Shown: positions 35,238 to 42,440 of the stretch, piece after piece
How positions within the stretch are numbered: the first letter of the stretch is position 1
Layout of the letters: each line of letters begins with the position of its first letter
Source: an uncultured Fluviicola sp.
GTDB lineage: Bacteria; Bacteroidota; Bacteroidia; Flavobacteriales_D; Crocinitomicaceae
Assembly: GCF_902168135.1 (NCBI RefSeq)
Contig: NZ_CABHOL010000056.1
Location: 1 to 64,000, forward strand
DNA: 64,000 bases
Direction: 5' to 3'
The notes under the pieces: generated by a model
The model's database searches: none
The model's input: the letters and a program-made list of their open reading frames with translations, nothing else
Told to the model about the DNA's origin: nothing
Program-made: the position numbers and the translations under genes

Positions 35238-35435
35238 ATGCGGAAAATTACTTTAGTTCTATCACTCGCTATGGTGGTAACATCACTTTTCACTTCTTGT
35301 AATTCAGGCAGTGAAAAGTTCAGTTCATATCAATGCCCTATGAAATGTGAAGGTTCAAAAACATACAACAAGGCAGGTTCTTGCCCGGTATGTAATATGG
35401 ATCTTGAGGGTGTCAAATCAAAAAACAATAACTAA
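35238..35435 (+). CDS. small heavy-metal-binding-domain lipoprotein
   Basis: This 65-aa protein has a lipobox ending LFTSC near residue 21 and then a compact zinc-ribbon-like heavy-metal-binding domain: YQCPMKCEGSKTY and AGSCPVCNMDLEG. The CPM-C and CPVCNM pattern is the same as in the N-terminal domain of some CopA/CusB proteins in this phylum. It is likely a periplasmic or surface-anchored copper carrier in the rightward copper unit. Confidence 0.85.
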   Translation: MRKITLVLSLAMVVTSLFTSCNSGSEKFSSYQCPMKCEGSKTYNKAGSCPVCNMDLEGVKSKNNN

Positions 35436-35441
35436 ATTATT

Positions 35442-36230
35442 ATGAAAACTACACTTTACAAAAGTCTGGCAACGGCTTCATTTGCTATGCTAGCATTTCT
35501 TGGCTTTAGCCAAACAACAGCAATGAATTTTTCAGGGCAGGATTGCAATGGAAATAACGTAGATCTATTTTCTGATCTGGATGCAGGAAAAGCAGTTATG
35601 CTGATTTTTTATATGCCAAATTGTGGTTCTTGTCCACCTGTAGCTTCGAAAATGCAAACGATGGCAAACAACATCAACGCTTCAAATCCAGGTCTGGTTA
35701 AGGCTTATTCATTTCCGTACCAAAACAGTACAACTTGTACTTATTCGTCGAATTGGGTGGTGAATAACAATTTACCTCTTTTTGCTCCAATGGATAGTGG
35801 CGCTGTTCAGGTTGCATATTACGGCGGTTTCGGTATGCCAACAGTGGTGCTTTTAGGGGGTGATAATCACGACGTTTTGTTTGTGACTCAAGATTTCAAT
35901 ACTTCAGACACAACTACGATGCGTGATTTGATCCTGAACACATTTACAGCAGGAGTAGCAGAGCAAACACCACTTCAAAATGTGAGTGCTTACCCAAATC
36001 CCGCTTCGGGAATTGTAACGGTAAATTTTGAAGCGTTACAAGGTGCTGAAATCAACATGCAGATCACTGATCTTTCAGGAAAAGCCGTGATGACTTTTGA
36101 AAAAGAAAAACTGAATAAGGGTTTAATCGAAAAACAAATTGATCTTTCAAGTCTTCCCGTAGGATCATACATTTTGAATTTAGAAATGAATGGAACTTTC
36201 GTTACTGAGAAAATCAATGTGGTTCGCTAA
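35442..36230 (+). CDS. thioredoxin-like protein with T9SS type A sorting domain
   Basis: This 262-aa protein has a signal peptide ending near GFSQ. Residues ~25-165 have a thioredoxin/redoxin-like fold with an active-site-like NCGSCPPVASK and a GGFGMPTVVLLGG cis-Pro region. The C-terminal ~75 residues (VSAYPNPASGIVTV to EKINVVR) are a type A T9SS domain. A redox protein exported to the cell surface next to a T9SS-exported copper oxidase suggests copper-related thiol chemistry outside the cell. The next gene starts inside its last codons. Confidence 0.85.
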   Translation: MKTTLYKSLATASFAMLAFLGFSQTTAMNFSGQDCNGNNVDLFSDLDAGKAVMLIFYMPNCGSCPPVASKMQTMANNINASNPGLVKAYSFPYQNSTTCTYSSNWVVNNNLPLFAPMDSGAVQVAYYGGFGMPTVVLLGGDNHDVLFVTQDFNTSDTTTMRDLILNTFTAGVAEQTPLQNVSAYPNPASGIVTVNFEALQGAEINMQITDLSGKAVMTFEKEKLNKGLIEKQIDLSSLPVGSYILNLEMNGTFVTEKINVVR

Positions 36231-36921
36231 TTTTTCCAATAAGGTATTTTGGCAATTGGTTCTGGTGGTTGTGCTGTTTAGTGCGACCACCACAATCGGT
36301 TATGCCCAATCTTATTTTCATTCACCAAACGACACGTTGATTTCAAATACAACCGTAAACAATTCGGTGACTATGAATATCACGCAAGTTCATCCGAATA
36401 ACGATACATTGCAATTTGTCTGGAAGAAGTCTTCTGTCTCCATGCCGAATGATTGGACGGCTACTATTTGCGATAATAACACCTGTTTTCCATCGCTTAT
36501 AGATAGTTCAACGACATTGCCTGTTCTTCCCGGAGACGATGGATTGATGTTGATTCATTGCTTCCCGAATACGAATGCAGGAACTGGAATCATTCGATAC
36601 ACCATTTATGAAATTCATTCGCCACTACAAGTAGATACGCTCACTTGGATCATAAATGCGGAATCTACTGCTGGAATAAGTGAGTCTATTTCTGCAAGTC
36701 AAGCCTATACCATTATCGGAAATCAATTTCAATTAACCGATTCCAAGTCTAAATTTACTGATCTCACCCTTCTTGATCTAAACGGAAAGGAAGTTTTTAC
36801 GAGTGGTATTCCAACATCATCATGTGTTGAAATGCCATCATTCCCCGCTAATTTTTATTACCTCATTCTTAGCGGAAACAACATTATTATACGTCAAAAA
36901 ATATGGTACGCATCAAATTAG
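36217..36921 (+). CDS. secreted protein of unknown family with T9SS-like C-terminus
   Basis: About 234 aa from ATG 36217 (MWFANFSNKVFWQLVLVV), overlapping the previous stop; an earlier ATG at 36190 is in frame but would overlap more. The signal peptide ends near IGYAQ. The body reads as one or two immunoglobulin-like domains (NNSVTMNITQVHP, TLQFVWKKSS) with a single Cys pair (CDNNTCFPS). The end (DLTLLDLNGKEVFTSG to IRQKIWYASN) is a type A sorting domain. It lies between two T9SS copper-related genes; the function is unknown. Confidence 0.7.
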   Translation: MWFANFSNKVFWQLVLVVVLFSATTTIGYAQSYFHSPNDTLISNTTVNNSVTMNITQVHPNNDTLQFVWKKSSVSMPNDWTATICDNNTCFPSLIDSSTTLPVLPGDDGLMLIHCFPNTNAGTGIIRYTIYEIHSPLQVDTLTWIINAESTAGISESISASQAYTIIGNQFQLTDSKSKFTDLTLLDLNGKEVFTSGIPTSSCVEMPSFPANFYYLILSGNNIIIRQKIWYASN

Positions 36922-38645
36922 AATTGCTAAAAATCTTTTTTGCAGCGTTCATTCTTTGTATTTCAGGGAATGGACTGGCTCAAAACGCACTCTACATACC
37001 TCCTGCACTAACAGGAACTACATTTAACCTGAATGTTCAATCAGGTACAACGCAATTGTATCCCGGAAATCCAACGCCAACTTATGGTATAAACGGTTCA
37101 TTTCTTTCTCCGACTATCATTGTCAACAAGAATGATGTGGTAACCTTAAATGTCATCAACAACCTGACCGTCGCCACAACAATGCATTGGCACGGTTTAC
37201 ATGTTGCGCCTGAAAATGACGGTGGTCCGCATCAATCTATTTCGGCAGGTTCTACGTGGAGTCCTTCGTTTGAAATATTAAACAATGCAGGTACATTCTG
37301 GTATCACCCACATGGTGAAGGAAAAACGGAATTGCATGTTGGGAAAGGGCTTGCAGGTTTATTCATTATTCACGATCCAGCAGAATTGGCATTGGGTTTA
37401 CCTCAAACGTATGGAGTGGACGACATTCCATTGATTGTTCAAACAAAGGCATTTGATGTGTTACAACAAATTGCAATTGCAGATCACATGGACACGGCAG
37501 TTTTTGTGAATGGTACACGTAATGCAACGCACAACCTTCCTTCACAAGTGGTTCGAATGCGCCTCTTAAATGGAAGCAGTATGCGTTCGTTTTATTTTGG
37601 ATTCTCCAACAACATGACCTTTTACCAAATTGCTACTGACGGCGGTTTGGTAGAAACACCAAACGCATTGACACGTTTATTGATTGCACCAGGAGAACGG
37701 TCGGAAATTCTTGTTGATTTGAGTGGTATGAACGGACAAACTGTTGATTTGGTGAGTTACGGTTCTGAAATGCCTGATGGAATCTTCGGATCTCCTTCGG
37801 TTGGTAGCGGAGCAGACACCATGGACATGTATATGGACAATTTCCTGAACGGTGCAGACTTCAATTTGGTAGAATTTACAATTGGCGCACAAACAGGAAG
37901 TCCAATTACATCCATTCCATCAACATTAGTTCCTTATGTGCCTTTTGATATTGCTGATGTAGACGTTAATAGAACCTTGGTTTTTGATACGATTACACTC
38001 GTACAAGGAGACACCCCTAATCGTGCTGAAGGACCGTTTGGAATCAATAACACCACCTTCAATATGGATTCAATCAATATCACGATTCCATTGAATTCAA
38101 CGGAAATCTGGACATTGAAAAACAATACACTAATTGCGCACCCTTTTCATATTCACGACATTCAGTTTAATGTAATCGAAAAGAATGGAACTACTCCTCC
38201 AATAACAGAACAAGGCTGGAAAGATGTGGTTTTAGTAATGCCCGAAGACAGCGTGAAATTTATTACACGGTTTACCACCTTCACCGATGAGATGGTTCCG
38301 TACATGTATCATTGTCATTTGTTGCATCACGAAGACGATGGAATGATGGGGTCTTTTTTGGTGGTTGATCCGTTTGCAGGAATAAATGAAAATGACATTT
38401 CCTCTTTTGAAGTTTTTCCGAATCCATCATCCGATGAATGGAACATTACAGGCAAATGGGGCAATGAAAGCGTTACTATACAATTGACCGATGCGCAAGG
38501 CAAAGAAGTTTTGAAACGTGATTACTCCAATGTTTCAGCGGAAGAAGGGATCAAGGTAAGCGCATCGACTTTAAATGCGGGCATCTATTTTCTGACGATT
38601 GTTTCAGAAAAAGGAGCGCAGAAATTGCATTTGGTGAGGAATTGA
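36903..38645 (+). CDS. multicopper oxidase with T9SS type A sorting domain
   Basis: This 580-aa CotA/CueO-like oxidase has a signal peptide ending near GLAQ and all copper-ligand motifs: MHWHGLHV near residue 93, FWYHPHGEG near 135, HPFHIHD near 412 and HCHLLHHEDDGMMG near 469. The last ~75 residues (FEVFPNPSSDEWNITG to LHLVRN) form a type A T9SS domain, so the enzyme is exported through the outer membrane to the cell surface. It would oxidise Cu(I) or phenolic/metal substrates outside the cell. It overlaps the upstream gene by 19 nt. Confidence 0.9.
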   Translation: MVRIKLELLKIFFAAFILCISGNGLAQNALYIPPALTGTTFNLNVQSGTTQLYPGNPTPTYGINGSFLSPTIIVNKNDVVTLNVINNLTVATTMHWHGLHVAPENDGGPHQSISAGSTWSPSFEILNNAGTFWYHPHGEGKTELHVGKGLAGLFIIHDPAELALGLPQTYGVDDIPLIVQTKAFDVLQQIAIADHMDTAVFVNGTRNATHNLPSQVVRMRLLNGSSMRSFYFGFSNNMTFYQIATDGGLVETPNALTRLLIAPGERSEILVDLSGMNGQTVDLVSYGSEMPDGIFGSPSVGSGADTMDMYMDNFLNGADFNLVEFTIGAQTGSPITSIPSTLVPYVPFDIADVDVNRTLVFDTITLVQGDTPNRAEGPFGINNTTFNMDSINITIPLNSTEIWTLKNNTLIAHPFHIHDIQFNVIEKNGTTPPITEQGWKDVVLVMPEDSVKFITRFTTFTDEMVPYMYHCHLLHHEDDGMMGSFLVVDPFAGINENDISSFEVFPNPSSDEWNITGKWGNESVTIQLTDAQGKEVLKRDYSNVSAEEGIKVSASTLNAGIYFLTIVSEKGAQKLHLVRN

Positions 38646-38698
38646 GGCGAAGTGAAATGAGATGAACAAATCTTGTTGATACTGAAATAATACAATTG

Positions 38699-38935
38699 TT
38701 ATTTATCCTCTTTTTCTTTTGAAGGAGTAGGAGCCAAAAGCTCCTGAACGTTTACACCCAATGCAAGTGCAATTTCTCGTAAAAATGCCAAGGTGGGTTG
38801 ACCAGCATTTTTGCAATAGCGATTGATTACTTGTCTCTTTTTTCCAAGACGTTCAGCCAATTCAGTTTGTGAAATCTCTAATTCAAATAAGACTTCTGCA
38901 ATTCGGTTTATTTTTACCTTATCATTTTCACCCAT
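38699..38935 (-). CDS. XRE-family helix-turn-helix regulator
   Basis: This 78-aa protein is one HTH_3 domain: ISQTELAERLGKKRQVINRYCKNAGQ and LREIALALGVNVQELL. It has a charged tail. It faces a small unknown gene across a region with a 14-bp palindrome (39015-39028), which it may bind. In genomic islands such regulators often repress maintenance or excision genes. Confidence 0.85.
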   Translation of the reverse strand: MGENDKVKINRIAEVLFELEISQTELAERLGKKRQVINRYCKNAGQPTLAFLREIALALGVNVQELLAPTPSKEKEDK

Positions 38936-39014
38936 GGTGGGATAAAGATAAAAAATTTCTGACTTACGTTCAAAGCCTAACCCCTCGTGAATACTAGATA
39001 TGTAAACGTAAAAA

Positions 39015-39028
39015 GATTACATGTAATC
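39015..39028. promoter_or_regulatory. 14-bp palindromic operator candidate
   Basis: GATTACATGTAATC is a perfect palindrome between the HTH regulator gene (-) and the 39.1-kb gene (+). Further ATGTTTCT...AGAAACAT arms lie nearby. A dimeric HTH protein is the natural binder. Confidence 0.45.
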
Positions 39029-39053
39029 ATTAAATGTTTCTTTGTAATTGAAA

Positions 39054-39088
39054 TTTGTTTCATAAGAAACATTATTTGTTTACTTTTG
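39054..39088 (+). promoter_or_regulatory. candidate promoter for the 39.1-kb gene
   Basis: TACTTTTG (39081-39088) matches the TAnnTTTG -7 box; TTTG at 39054-39057 lies 23 nt upstream as a possible -33 element. The start codon at 39110 follows by 21 nt. Confidence 0.4.
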
Positions 39089-39109
39089 ATTCAATAAAAA
39101 TATTGAGTC

Positions 39110-39436
39110 ATGCAGAAAAAAACTTCCAAAAAGCTTATCATTCAATTGATAAAAGACGATTTAAAGCACGAACATACCGTTTGCGGGTTAAACTTATTAG
39201 GGTTCGGAAACGACAATGCCACGTTGGATATATCCCAAGCCGTTTTCTCTCTCATGGAACTCAATATTAACGACAGACGTTTGGAGCATTTAACGGATCA
39301 GTATTGCGACCGAGCCTACCATGTTACGGAACTTGCTTTTAATGACAACGAGTCTTTTGAACGGTTGGCAACTGGAATTTATGATTGGCTGGCTTTGGAG
39401 CGCAGGAAATACAAGAAGCTGTTGCTTAAATCTTGA
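39110..39436 (+). CDS. hypothetical protein (108 aa), island-associated
   Basis: I do not recognise this protein. It begins with a basic helix (KKTSKKLIIQLIKDDLKHEH), has no signal peptide and is predicted mainly helical with several conserved-looking charged motifs (LEHLTDQYCDRAYHV, YDWLALERRKYKKLL). Such small proteins are often found near excision/regulation modules of Bacteroidota elements. It is divergent from an HTH regulator and lies immediately before the seven-hairpin array, whose first hairpin could terminate its transcript. Confidence 0.65.
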   Translation: MQKKTSKKLIIQLIKDDLKHEHTVCGLNLLGFGNDNATLDISQAVFSLMELNINDRRLEHLTDQYCDRAYHVTELAFNDNESFERLATGIYDWLALERRKYKKLLLKS

Positions 39437-39471
39437 AAGCTCACAAATGTCGGTGTTTCCAATTTTTTTCT

Positions 39472-39945
39472 AGTTGCCCCGCAATGGGTGGGGCAACTGT
39501 TTTTTTATTCCTTTTCGAAACCCGATTTTGAGCAATTAAATTCTACTTGCCCCACGTTAGGTGGTGCAACTAAGATTTTTTAACCTCGAAAATTGATAAA
39601 CTGCCAAATAAAAAGTTACTTGCCCCACGTTAGGTGGTGCAACTAAGATTTTTTAACCTCGAAAATTGATAAACTGCCAAATAAAAAGTTACTTGCCCCA
39701 TAGAGGGTGGTGCAAGTAGATTTTTATTCTGTTTTGAAAATGATCCATCTGAATAAAATCATAACTGCCCACCATTTAGTGGGCAACTAATTTTTTATTA
39801 TTCCTTTGAACCGAAAATTGCTTAAAAAAACACTAACTGCCCACCTTTTAGTGGGCAACTAACTTTTTATTATGGTTTGATGGGGAATTTTGACCGAATA
39901 AAGTGCTAACTGCCCACTAAAAGGTGGGCAACTAATTTTTTATTC
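39472..39945 (+). repeat. array of seven terminator-like hairpins, 72-73 bp period
   Basis: Seven palindromic units begin (first TTGCC/CTGCC base) at 39474, 39547, 39620, 39693, 39765, 39837 and 39910, i.e. steps of 73, 73, 73, 72, 72 and 73. Arms are TTGCCCCAC/GTGG(G or T)GCAA in units 1-4 and TGCCCAC/GTGGGCA in units 5-7, each followed by a T-rich run on the plus strand. The sequence between hairpins is A/T-rich and degenerate, with a common (T)AC or AAC just before each stem. The array spans the 513-bp gap between two small genes. Confidence 0.95.
39545..39690 (+). repeat. perfect 73-bp tandem duplication within the hairpin array
   Basis: Positions 39545-39617 and 39618-39690 are identical, including both hairpin and spacer. 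This is the youngest part of the array and shows that it grows by whole-unit duplication. Confidence 0.95.
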
Positions 39946-39949
39946 TATT

Positions 39950-40258
39950 TCAATTCACCGATTTCAGTATTGGAGATTCACTAGTCAAAATTTCGTTCAC
40001 ACCTCGGTAATTAATCGTTACCGTATCTGCATACTCCAAAGCAGCATTCATTGTTGATTGGAACACTGGGTTGAGAACCAAAAAAGATAAGTGAATTGCT
40101 TTTTCCATTTCTTCGATCGAATCAAATTCGTCTTTCTTTTTCAATACATGTTCACATGACTCTTCCAACATGGCTTTGTGAATCGGATGGATAGTTTGTA
40201 CTGGCAGGTTTGCCAAAACTGCATCTAACAGCTCATTTACGGTAATTTCTTTACTCAT
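39950..40258 (-). CDS. hypothetical protein (102 aa), island-associated
   Basis: I do not recognise this protein. It is acidic and helical, without a signal peptide: MSKEITVNELLDAVLANL, a middle helix with HKAMLEESCEHVLKKKDEF, and a C-terminal part with YADTVTINYRG. Its stop lies only 5 bp from the end of the hairpin array, which is oriented the other way. It is the only open frame in a 1.5-kb repeat-rich region and its start faces the TCGA-rich repeats. Confidence 0.55.
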   Translation of the reverse strand: MSKEITVNELLDAVLANLPVQTIHPIHKAMLEESCEHVLKKKDEFDSIEEMEKAIHLSFLVLNPVFQSTMNAALEYADTVTINYRGVNEILTSESPILKSVN

Positions 40259-40335
40259 ACTTTTTTCTTTACAAGTTAACTCGAAGAAAGTGGATTATTC
40301 GACTTGACTTTTACCTATTTTTCTGTATGTAAAGG

Positions 40336-40735
40336 CTTAGTCGATAGAAAAGTAAACTTGGGCAAATCGGATCAAACGATTCGTCAAGTCGAAAAGAAAG
40401 ATTCGTCGAAAGAGATTCAACTCAAAATCGACTCAAACCGACTCGGATTCAACCAACCACAGTAACAGCAGCTTATTCGTCTATTGAAAAGTAAACTTCG
40501 GCAAGTTGAAACGTTGAATTGGGCTAGTCGAAAAGTAAGATTCGTCGAAATCAATCCTACTCGAAATGGACTCAAAACCGACTCGGATTCAACTACGCGC
40601 AATAACAACAATCTATTCGTCTATCGAAAAGAAAAGTTAGTCAAGTCGGATAGTTGAATTGGTCAAGTCGGAAAGAAAGATTCATCGAAACAGATTCGAG
40701 TTGGAATCGAGTAGAAATGGAGTCGGATAGTCGCT
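40336..40735 (+). repeat. three imperfect TCGA-rich repeats (~136-141 bp)
   Basis: Units start at about 40336, 40472 and 40613. Each contains a GTC(T/G)AT(T/C/A)GAAAAG-type opening, AAGATTCGTCGAAA (or AAAGATTCATCGAAA), and a CGACTCGGATTCAAC-type end that is degenerate in the last unit. The tetramer TCGA occurs many times. All copies are in the same orientation. Confidence 0.85.
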
Positions 40736-40766
40736 TTTTCAGCGAAATATATGCTGTTTTAGATGA

Positions 40767-40841
40767 ATGGTGGAAAGTACTCTGTCAATGGTGTAAAGTA
40801 CTTAACCCATGGTGTAAAGTTGAAATGTAATGGTGTAAAGT
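40767..40841 (+). repeat. iteron array, 21-bp period
   Basis: ATGGTGGAAAGT (40767), ATGGTGTAAAGT (40788), ATGGTGTAAAGT (40809) and ATGGTGTAAAGT (40830) are spaced by exactly 21 bp, two helical turns, so a protein could bind all on one face. Two related copies, ATGGTGTAGA and ATGGTGTAAC, follow at 40894 and 40904. Confidence 0.9.
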
Positions 40842-40986
40842 TGGAATTTCATGCGATCAACTAATGCACTACTTGCGGTAAGCTACTGCAAACATGGTGT
40901 AGAATGGTGTAACATGGGTTTTTACTGGGGTTCAGGAATTTTGCCTGTTTGATGTAAGATTTACGATCCCTAAACGTTATTCTATT

Positions 40987-41859
40987 ATGGAAGCAAATCA
41001 ATCACCTGAAGAGCTGTTTCAAAAAGCCTATACACGTTTTTATCAATCGTTGAAACGTCGGTATCTGTTGAATTTAGAGAAAGCAACAGACAAATCGTAT
41101 GCGAGCGAATATTTCAGGCGCACGTTGTTCCTGGAAAACGAAAACATTCCCTGCTATTCCGTATTTTATCATTCGTTGGTTTCCACGTTCAGGCATCATC
41201 AAAAACTAGGTGAAATGAACCCGCTCGAATTGACGCTTTCCAACCTTTCGCCCATTCAGGAAATGACTTCGAATATCATTGAACAGACGTTTATCATCAA
41301 TGCCTCCGTTGCCGAAAGGCTCTACCAGTTGAACTGGCTCTACCTGCAAGCCATTGAAGAAAGCAACAAATCGGTTTTAGAACTGATAGACACCGAACGA
41401 CGGTTAGTGAAATACAGTGATGAAAAGGTTGTTTTGCTCTTGGCGTTGGATCGGGCAACACAAGAATTGAGCGAAGAATTTTCCGATAAGCAAGACGGTA
41501 CCGAACAACCGATTTCTAGTGAAGGTTTTGCTATTGGTCAACAATCGTATGAAGCCAAATTCACCCGTTCACAACAGGTTTTGATTGCTTATTACATTTC
41601 GCAGTTAATAGGTACAAAACACAAAAAGAATGTCAGCAAGTGTGCGGATGCTTTGCATTCCTTTTTAGGGATTTCGTATAGTCAAATCACGCATTCGGAA
41701 CTGTACAAAAAACTACTTCATCCGTTGACCTTTTCCAGTGAAAAAGCAACACTTCAAAATCTGCTCATCGTTCGGTCTTTTTTCGAAAACATCGGTTCGG
41801 TTTCTGCAACTTCACTCATTGATTCCGATATTGAAACCGTTAAAAAGGGACTCGAATAA
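40987..41859 (+). CDS. uncharacterised island protein next to iterons (290 aa)
   Basis: I do not recognise the family with confidence. It is a soluble, helical protein without signal peptide. The N-terminal half contains SLKRRYLLNLEKATDK and YASEYFRRTLFLENE; the C-terminal half has the segment FTRSQQVLIAYYISQLIG and then LQNLLIVRSFFENIG, a pattern I associate with RteC-like or other regulatory proteins of Bacteroidota integrative elements. It starts 73 bp after the last iteron, so it could bind them. Whether it is a replication, excision or transcription factor cannot be read from the sequence. Confidence 0.6.
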   Translation: MEANQSPEELFQKAYTRFYQSLKRRYLLNLEKATDKSYASEYFRRTLFLENENIPCYSVFYHSLVSTFRHHQKLGEMNPLELTLSNLSPIQEMTSNIIEQTFIINASVAERLYQLNWLYLQAIEESNKSVLELIDTERRLVKYSDEKVVLLLALDRATQELSEEFSDKQDGTEQPISSEGFAIGQQSYEAKFTRSQQVLIAYYISQLIGTKHKKNVSKCADALHSFLGISYSQITHSELYKKLLHPLTFSSEKATLQNLLIVRSFFENIGSVSATSLIDSDIETVKKGLE

Positions 41860-42062
41860 ACTCCATTTTTGATCCTTTTGAGTCCTTTTCGATCCCCAAA
41901 TGTTAAAACTTAGAAAAAGTTGAATTTTTGGAGTACCCCAATGTTTTTTCGGTTTTCATTTCTTTCATATACTTGGATTATATCTAAGATACATTCCTAT
42001 TTCTGAATGGATGGAGAGATTAAAAAACAAAGGAGATCAACCATTAAAAAACACCTTTAATC

Positions 42063-42395
42063 ATGGAAACAGTGGTTAAACTCGCCATCGAAAAAATGTG
42101 CGAGGAAATTGAACGATTGAAACAAACAGTTGGAGAACAGCAAAAGCGCATTTTGGAACTGGAAAGAAATCGAAATCGCAGTACAGTTGTTGAACCTAGC
42201 GCACCTAAAAACGAAGATGAATTGCTTAACAATGAGCAAGTGAAACGCATCTTGAAAATCGGGAAGAACTCCCTTATTAAACTCGTTCGTGATGGAGTTT
42301 TGATTGCTATTCGGATCAACGAGAGAACCGTGCGTTTTTCCCGCAGTGCAATCATGGAATACATCCAACGCAAACAAGCATCAACAACGATGTAA
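42063..42395 (+). CDS. excisionase-like helix-turn-helix protein
   Basis: This 110-aa protein has an N-terminal coiled coil (CEEIERLKQTVGEQQKRILE) and a C-terminal MerR-like HTH_17 domain of the excisionase type: LLNNEQVKRILKIGKNSL, a wing RDGVLIAIRINERTVRF and the final helix SRSAIMEYIQRK. Proteins of this form bend DNA and direct excision by tyrosine recombinases, and the recombinase gene is convergent right next to it. A shared terminator separates the two. Confidence 0.85.
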   Translation: METVVKLAIEKMCEEIERLKQTVGEQQKRILELERNRNRSTVVEPSAPKNEDELLNNEQVKRILKIGKNSLIKLVRDGVLIAIRINERTVRFSRSAIMEYIQRKQASTTM

Positions 42396-42402
42396 CCACC
42401 AA

Positions 42403-42431
42403 AAAAGCGACCCCGAATTGAGGTCGCTTTT
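42403..42431. terminator. bidirectional terminator between xis-like and integrase genes
   Basis: AAAAGCGACC (42403-42412) and GGTCGCTTTT (42422-42431) form a perfect 10-bp stem with a 9-nt loop and A/T runs on both sides, between convergent genes. Confidence 0.9.
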
Positions 42432-42440
42432 TATTTGATC

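Larger units (their letters stand above)
40259..40986. other. non-coding cis region with repeats and iterons
   Basis: This 728-bp region has no gene. It holds three TCGA-rich ~138-bp repeats (40336-40735), then four 21-bp-spaced ATGGTGTAAAGT-type iterons (40767-40841) and two more copies (40894-40913), ending 73 bp before the next gene. The look is that of a replication or partition control region. Confidence 0.7.

Noticed and set aside
39472-39945. CRISPR array
   Set aside because: Regular spacing suggests it, but repeats are degenerate, two spacers are identical, the others resemble one another, each unit ends in a T-run, and there are no cas genes nearby.
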